Below, one piece after another: positions 58,900 through 64,000 of a DNA stretch of 64,000 nucleotides; position 1 is the stretch's first letter, and the number at the start of each line of letters is the position of its first letter. The position numbers and the translations under genes are program-made. Origin of the DNA: Cladocopium goreaui (taxonomy: Eukaryota > Sar > Dinophyceae > Suessiales > Symbiodiniaceae); NCBI GenBank assembly GCA_947184155.2, contig CAMXCT020001660.1:38501-102500 (forward strand), written 5' to 3'. A model generated the notes under the pieces. It made no database searches. It saw nothing but the letters and a program-made list of their open reading frames with translations, and had not been told where the DNA came from.

Positions 58900-60590
58900 A
58901 CATTATGTATTCAAGTTTAAAAGCCCCGAAGACTTGCGCAATCCAGCTCGCGATGAATGCAGTCTGTCTGATGGAAGTCAAGTCAGAGTCACTCGAAAAT
59001 CATCTGAGCAAAAAAGAAAACTTTCACAAAACATCACCAAACTATAGAAAATGCTGGAAATGTCACGGATGTAGTCCAAGCCGGGACCCTCACACCACAC
59101 AATATCGATCAAAATCGCCAAACTAGTCAAAATCATTAATAAAAAAAACGAATTCCTCTCACATCCTCTCACTCAATTTTTATCAAGTGACGCAAATTGG
59201 AGTTATGTGAACTGGCAATCCATGCTGTTGCCACCTGTCGAAACAGTATCCACCAGAGGCGCATGGGAAGCTCATGGAAATGGGGGGATCGGCGGGGGGA
59301 TCGTTGTGGGTCCCTGGAAATTCCAATCATTTCGACCCAAAAACCTTGTACCCCTGTAGTTCACATCAAAATAGCTGGGATTTATGGATGTTCATCCCAT
59401 TAAAAATTGTATTTTCATAGGTATTGATCCATAGCCATGTATATATGTGAACTTTCTGCCATGAACTCCAGGTGATCTGCATTGATCTACTGTTTCCGCA
59501 AGCAGTTGTTAGGTATGTCTGCAACATCTCATACACTGGCAGGAAAGTCAACCACGGCAACTGTCGCCTTGAGATATACATCTATGACATGATGGGATTT
59601 GCTGAAGGAACCCAAAAAAGAAAACACCTTTTTTTAGATTCCCAAATAGTGATTTTTTCATGGGAAAACCTTGAAAATTGTTTTCAGCCAATCTGTTTTG
59701 CAGGGTCGACTGTGTGGATCTGCCACATCACGGGAGATGTTACGCAGCGAATCGATGATATTCTAGAGTATAAATTCATGTTAACAGTAGAGTCTATATT
59801 TATATGGGCCATATTTTTTTAATATATTTAGCCCATATCTACTAAGAACATGATCAATCAATCGTAGATATCATATATCTACTATAATTAGTTCAACACA
59901 TGAGGTGTCCATAAGGAAAATCTAAGATAAGGTTTGCAGTTCACCATCCAATCCTGAAGTGCCTAGTGGTGATTCACCCAATCCAAAATGTATCCTCCCA
60001 GTCTTAAGCATCAAAAAACATATATACAGAAAATATAATTTCCCTCCAGTGCGCTAGCATCGATGTGAAAAAAAACGGTTTTGCAAGGAAACCTGATCCT
60101 CAAATAGTGGGAATTGCACTCAATTTTGGTCATTCTCTGGAGGCTTCAATATATTCAAAGCCACAGGCCAGTGTGAACTTGTGGCCGAGCAACATGCAAG
60201 GCACTGGCTCCGTCGTGATGTTTCCATTGGACCTCGCAAGGCCAGTGAAAATGAGTAAGGACCTAAGGATCAACCAGTATGTGTATCAAAATACTGCTAA
60301 CACACCGGAAATCCAGAAACCATTTCAAATGCCAAATGAGCTAACAAAACAAAACCTTGTTTTTTTCATCCATCCATCTTTTCTATTTCTCAACATGGAC
60401 AAAAATCAACCAACCAACATCGCGGCTTCACAATGCACCAATTTAGTGTCCTTGTGGCTATCATTTACCTCTCATGGACTGGAGCAACCCAGTCACATGT
60501 GTTGACCTTCTTGCACTAATTTGTGATTCCAAGGTATTTGAGGAGAACACATCATACCAATCATACCAATATAAAACATGTATAAACACT
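58900..60590. other. Host stretch, no firm gene
   Basis: Apart from a MITE B at about 59331-59440, I see one possible minus-strand exon at about 60130-60255 (Gly-Asn-Ile-Thr-Thr-Glu-Pro-Val-Pro-Cys-Met-Leu), open in two frames. The rest is intron-like. Confidence 0.35.
59331..59440. mobile_element. Family B MITE, copy 3
   Basis: A diverged 110-bp copy. The interior TCACATCAAAATAGCTGG and ATGGATGTTCATCCCAT match copies 1 and 2. The arms are CGACCCAAAAACC and GGTATTGATCCAT. Confidence 0.65.
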
Positions 60591-60599
60591 GTTTCACTG

Positions 60600-60663
60600 A
60601 CAACACAGAGCCAAGACGCGTCCGCATTGCGGTTCAAAAGTTCCAAGCACACGGGTGCGTTAC
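60600..60663 (-). CDS. Ankyrin-repeat gene, exon
   Basis: After an AG acceptor the minus-strand frame reads Asn-Ala-Pro-Val-Cys-Leu-Glu-Leu-Leu-Asn-Arg-Asn-Ala-Asp-Ala-Ser, the second helix and loop of an ankyrin repeat (v..LL...Ad.n). Same strand as the exons at 61.0, 61.6 and 62.9 kb. Ankyrin repeats mediate protein binding. Confidence 0.5.
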
Positions 60664-60979
60664 CTGCCTCAGGGCAGCAGTGGCTTTGACAATAGATCTG
60701 TCTGAAAGTGACCATGTTCCTAGCCATCAAAGCTTGGGGGGTGCGGTGCCATGGTCCCAAGACTTGGAAGCTAGATGACAGCGCGGCTGTTGTCCTAGTT
60801 TGTATAACATTGTATAGCCATAATATATATATATAGCTATGTATATATATATACACACAACTTAGATAACTCCCAAAAAAAGCTTGCCCAAACGCGTTTC
60901 CAGGCTTTTCCATCTTGTTTTCCAGGCTTTTAAAAATGTTGTTTTCATGGGCATAATGGCATAATTTCCAGGTGTCGAT

Positions 60980-61065
60980 GCCAAGATGCTGCCAAGGCAG
61001 TGTTCAGTGGTGGCGTTTCCATCTTGGGCTCTTTGGCCTGGCAGCCGATGCCGCTGATTTTTGGG
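60980..61065 (-). CDS. Ankyrin-repeat gene, probable exon
   Basis: The minus-strand frame reads Glu-Thr-Pro-Pro-Leu-Asn-Thr-Ala-Leu-Ala-Ala-Ser-Trp-His-Arg-His-Leu-Glu-Ile, matching the TPL..A...GHLEI first half of an ankyrin repeat. The boundaries are approximate. Confidence 0.45.
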
Positions 61066-61606
61066 GATGGTAACCGCCTGGTAACCCAAAAAGAAATTGC
61101 TGATTTCAAAGACATGACCCATTGGACCCATGAATTGGAGGGATTTTTTGGGGGGATTTGATGCCATCACAAATAACAGCCATGAAATTTATTGAAATTT
61201 ATTGAAATTTGGGGAGGCAATTTTTCAGACCAGGCCACATGGATATTTATATGGGACATGAATTCGGATTTGAGAAACAAAACATGGGGATATATCACGT
61301 TGAAATATGTTGGAATACTAGATGGGATCGGATATGTAACCAGCAATATGGGCATGGCTTGAGACCTATGGTTGCCATATTTTGGGGAACAACCATCCAT
61401 TACCAGGCTTTTGACCCAAAAGACGATCTCACCACCAAACATGTGAAGTTTCATGGAGAAGACTTGGCGTATCTAGTGATCAAATATAAGTTGATGAAAA
61501 AAAGAAACAATGACAAGAAACCTATAAGATTGTATCACCCAAACAATTGCCTGCAAATTGTCCCTTGAAGGAAAAACAACCCACAGTTTGACCAATCAGC
61601 AGGCAC

Positions 61607-61686
61607 CTCCAAATTCGCTTTGAAGTCCAAAAGCAGCTTGACCACTTCCACAGTTCCGTGCCAACATGCGCTGTGAATGCCAGGTC
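61607..61686 (-). CDS. Ankyrin-repeat gene, exon
   Basis: An 80-bp minus-strand exon between a CATGTCAG acceptor and a GTGCCT donor. It reads His-Ser-Ala-Cys-Trp-His-Gly-Thr-Val-Glu-Val-Val-Lys-Leu-Leu-Leu-Asp, then Lys-Ala-Asn-Leu-Glu, an almost canonical ankyrin repeat (hsAc..G.vevVklLLd..A.le). This is the best evidence for this gene. Confidence 0.7.
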
Positions 61687-62884
61687 CTGACATGGAATGG
61701 AGTTTTTCACCGCAGGATTCTTGGGAAGTGGGGCTGCAGATGCTGCAGCTTAAATATCTTAAATGACCTTTGCGAAATGAACATCAATCCGCAAAAAATA
61801 TATATAGCAAGACAAATTCGGATGTGCTCTTTGATGGAGGCACATGTTGAACCATGCACATGCTGATAGCAGCCTTTGGTAGGTGAAAAAAATCCTGCAG
61901 CTGATCCGATATTCCCATCTGTAATATATAGAACATGAGATAATACCCTGAGAATTCTTAGTAGAGGTATTGTAAAGGTTGTATTTTTTCGGTACGTTGA
62001 GGGTGTCATCTTTCTACAATCATCGCCAAGGTGAAACATCGAGGAAAAGTGAATTTTAGCTACATGGCTCAAGAAGGTCTGATTTAGATACAAGTACTGT
62101 GAATGGACAAAATCCTGCTTCAGTTGGTAACTATTGGTAACTATTGGTAACGCTGTACACCCTATGTATTGTATGGGTTAAACATGCTTAAACTATCTAC
62201 CAACTAATGCAGGATTTCGCAACCATCCACAGTATGTCATCATAAGATTTGTAGATTTCACCATCCAATTCCTGGCGAAGCGCCATCTCCCACTGCTTTG
62301 CCCTGCCTTGCGTCAAGGGGTCTTCCTGAGGGGCAGAGAGCAGCAGTCATCACTGGCTTGGTATCGGTATAAGGACAATGTCAACTCAAATGCTCAAGTT
62401 CTTCAACACTTTTCAGAACACCCCAAACAAAAATCAGGGTTCAATAATCCTTGGTTAATATCAACATACCAATCTTCGTATCCCCGCCAAAACTGGAGTG
62501 AAAGTTTACAGAAATTGATACCTTCTGGAAATCTAATTCGTAACCTTATGGAGGCGTCCAAAATGTTGATTTCGTGGCGGAGATTCTTCAGAAGGGGAGT
62601 ATGAAGCACGACTGATGGGCGTTTTCTCCAGAAACAATCCGAGCATTGCGCCATTTCCCATACATCGATTCCCCCTAAAAAAATCAGTCATTTACATGGA
62701 TAGGATCGCAAAGGGATGGAATATCATAAACACTAAGAAAGATTCAAATGGCTTTGTCTAAAAATAGAGTACCCAAAGGTGAATTCCCCAAAAGTTGATG
62801 CTCATCATTTTCTTTGGGCATATTCCGCTCGTGGACAAACCCAAATGGCCCAAATGTTTGAAGTACCCCTGAACCGAAGACGTA

Positions 62885-62940
62885 TTGAATCCGAGTTGCA
62901 GCATTGGGATTTGCCTTGTTCTCCAGCAAAAATCGCAGGA
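62885..62940 (-). CDS. Ankyrin-repeat gene, exon
   Basis: After a CCCAAAAG acceptor the minus-strand frame reads Leu-Arg-Phe-Leu-Leu-Glu-Asn-Lys-Ala-Asn-Pro-Asn-Ala-Ala-Thr, the second helix and beta-hairpin loop of an ankyrin repeat. The 3' end is approximate. Confidence 0.6.
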
Positions 62941-63432
62941 CTTTTGGGCTCGGAGAGATCTGTCTTGCCCTGCGGATGCAGCTTGGCCCGGGTTATGCAT
63001 CCAGACAGTTTGACCTGCAGCCACCTGGCCTCTGACCAAATGAAGCGATGACCAAGCCTGAGGTGACAGGGATTTGAACAGGATCAAGTTCACAAACAGT
63101 GATCCTGATAGAGTAGTCACTACTGAATAGTCCATCCTCAGCAACTATTTTGAGGACGGAACTTCACTCTGAAGAAGCTAAATATGAATTCAATGAATTC
63201 CGAAGCAGTCGGGCCCAAATAAGGCTATAGCATCACCTGTTGCAGCCAGGCTTAGATCCTTGAAACATTCTGAAAATCAACCTGCGTAAAATTTAATTAC
63301 ATCACAAATAATGACTCAACTCTAGTGGAGACTCCATATTTTCCCATCATTCATGGCCAATTCAAATCCGGCTTCCTTTTCCGCCCACCTAATGCTACCC
63401 GTGCGATGCTCAAGGCTTCGAGGGACCGTCAG

Positions 63433-63487
63433 GGATTGGAAAGCCGTACTTTACAAAGCTCTTGGCACCTTCAATGTCATCCTGCAA
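63433..63487 (-). CDS. Ankyrin-repeat gene, candidate exon
   Basis: The minus-strand frame reads Leu-Leu-Gln-Asp-Asp-Ile-Glu-Gly-Ala-Lys-Ser-Phe-Val-Lys-Tyr-Gly, which resembles the helix of a degenerate ankyrin repeat. It is upstream of, and on the same strand as, the firmer exons. Confidence 0.35.
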
Positions 63488-63499
63488 AAGACCGTGGGA

Positions 63500-64000
63500 C
63501 CTTTCAGTGTGCGCTGCTGGGAATGATAGAAAATCTGGCCAATCAAGAACAGAGAGAACTGTGCAGTAAAGATCTGAAGGATAATTTCAAAGAGACTCTA
63601 TATATAATATATCTTTGTGTATCTAGAGTTATCTGGGGACGGAAGAAACCTCCATCATGACATATCTGCAATATCTCCGGATCAAGGCTGGGGTACCAAT
63701 GGACCCTCGAACGGCTGGTCAAGTGTTCTTTTAGCATGTTTGAAACACCCATTTTGGGGAAACATGTTTTTCCCATTCTTGCATTATCAAGTCATGTCTG
63801 TATGATGAATCTACAACCTCACTGAGTATGAAATTCTAGGGGTGCATATTTTTGGGGGGATTTCTTTTTGTTTTTTTGGGGGGGATTGTTTGTTGTTTTT
63901 CAGTCTGGGGCACTTTTCCTTGCTATTTGCTACATTTTGGAGCAAAAACCGCAAAAACCTGTACTTTGTTGAATTTTGGAGCTAAAATGTGCCATTTGCA
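63500..64000. other. Right end, no supported gene
   Basis: Intron-like sequence with G- and T-homopolymer patches (TTTTTTTGGGGGGG around 63874-63887) near the end. Nothing else recognised. Confidence 0.4.

Noticed and set aside
1-64000. Spliced-leader relics, tRNA, rRNA or other structured RNA genes
   Set aside because: I looked for a dinoflagellate spliced-leader relic core, tRNA arms and rRNA-like blocks by eye and saw none. A covariance-model scan would be decisive.

Overview
The window looks like nuclear DNA of a microbial eukaryote, most likely a dinoflagellate (Symbiodiniaceae-like). Reasons: very low coding density; short minus-strand exons bounded by AG acceptors and GT, GC or probable GA donors; long introns full of TA-rich simple repeats; exostosin, TPR and ankyrin gene pieces; hairpin MITEs in introns; and a huge GC-rich non-LTR retrotransposon. 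No bacterial operons, rRNA, tRNA or CRISPR array were seen. The organism call is inference.

Host sequence, 1-28148: a mostly minus-strand exon/intron landscape. The best-supported pieces are an exostosin-like (GT47) glycosyltransferase gene (about 7.5-12.9 kb) and a TPR-repeat gene (about 25.4-27.9 kb). Between them lie MITEs (families A and B), a small 0.3 kb element with inverted ends, and two large TA-rich satellites (2.3-2.8 kb and 21.2-22.5 kb).

Endogenous polinton-like virus (PLV), 28149-43227: about 15.1 kb, delimited by about 150-bp terminal inverted repeats and a perfect 5-bp target duplication (CCCAT). It carries a double-jelly-roll major capsid protein, a penton-type minor capsid protein, an A32/FtsK-type packaging ATPase, an rve (DDE) integrase, a phage-like fibre gene with 39-bp repeats, a class-3-lipase-like hydrolase, a cytosine-C5 DNA methyltransferase and several small zinc-binding, coiled-coil or acidic proteins. 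I find no DNA polymerase, primase or helicase. Six genes carry single-base frameshifts or a nonsense codon while the capsid genes are intact. A GC-rich, host-looking P-loop NTPase gene lies inside the right inverted repeat, next to two tandem repeat arrays. The PLV sits 5' of TPR exons that splice in frame, so probably in or just upstream of that host gene.

Host sequence, 43233-46670: sparse, with a few exon-like pieces and a half MITE.

Non-LTR retrotransposon, 46671-58536: about 11.9 kb, with an 11-bp target duplication and a short poly(A). ORF1 encodes a zinc-finger and coiled-coil protein. Its stop overlaps the ORF2 start (ATGA). ORF2 runs through three overlapping frames; its last frame alone is 2625 codons and carries RNase H, AP-type endonuclease, reverse transcriptase, zinc fingers and a C-terminal cytosine-methyltransferase-like domain, in that unusual order.

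Host sequence, 58548-64000: minus-strand exons of a probable ankyrin-repeat gene, plus a further MITE B.

The most notable points are that two unrelated mobile elements 3.4 kb apart each carry a C5 cytosine methyltransferase domain, and that the PLV carries a host-like NTPase and no recognisable replication enzyme.
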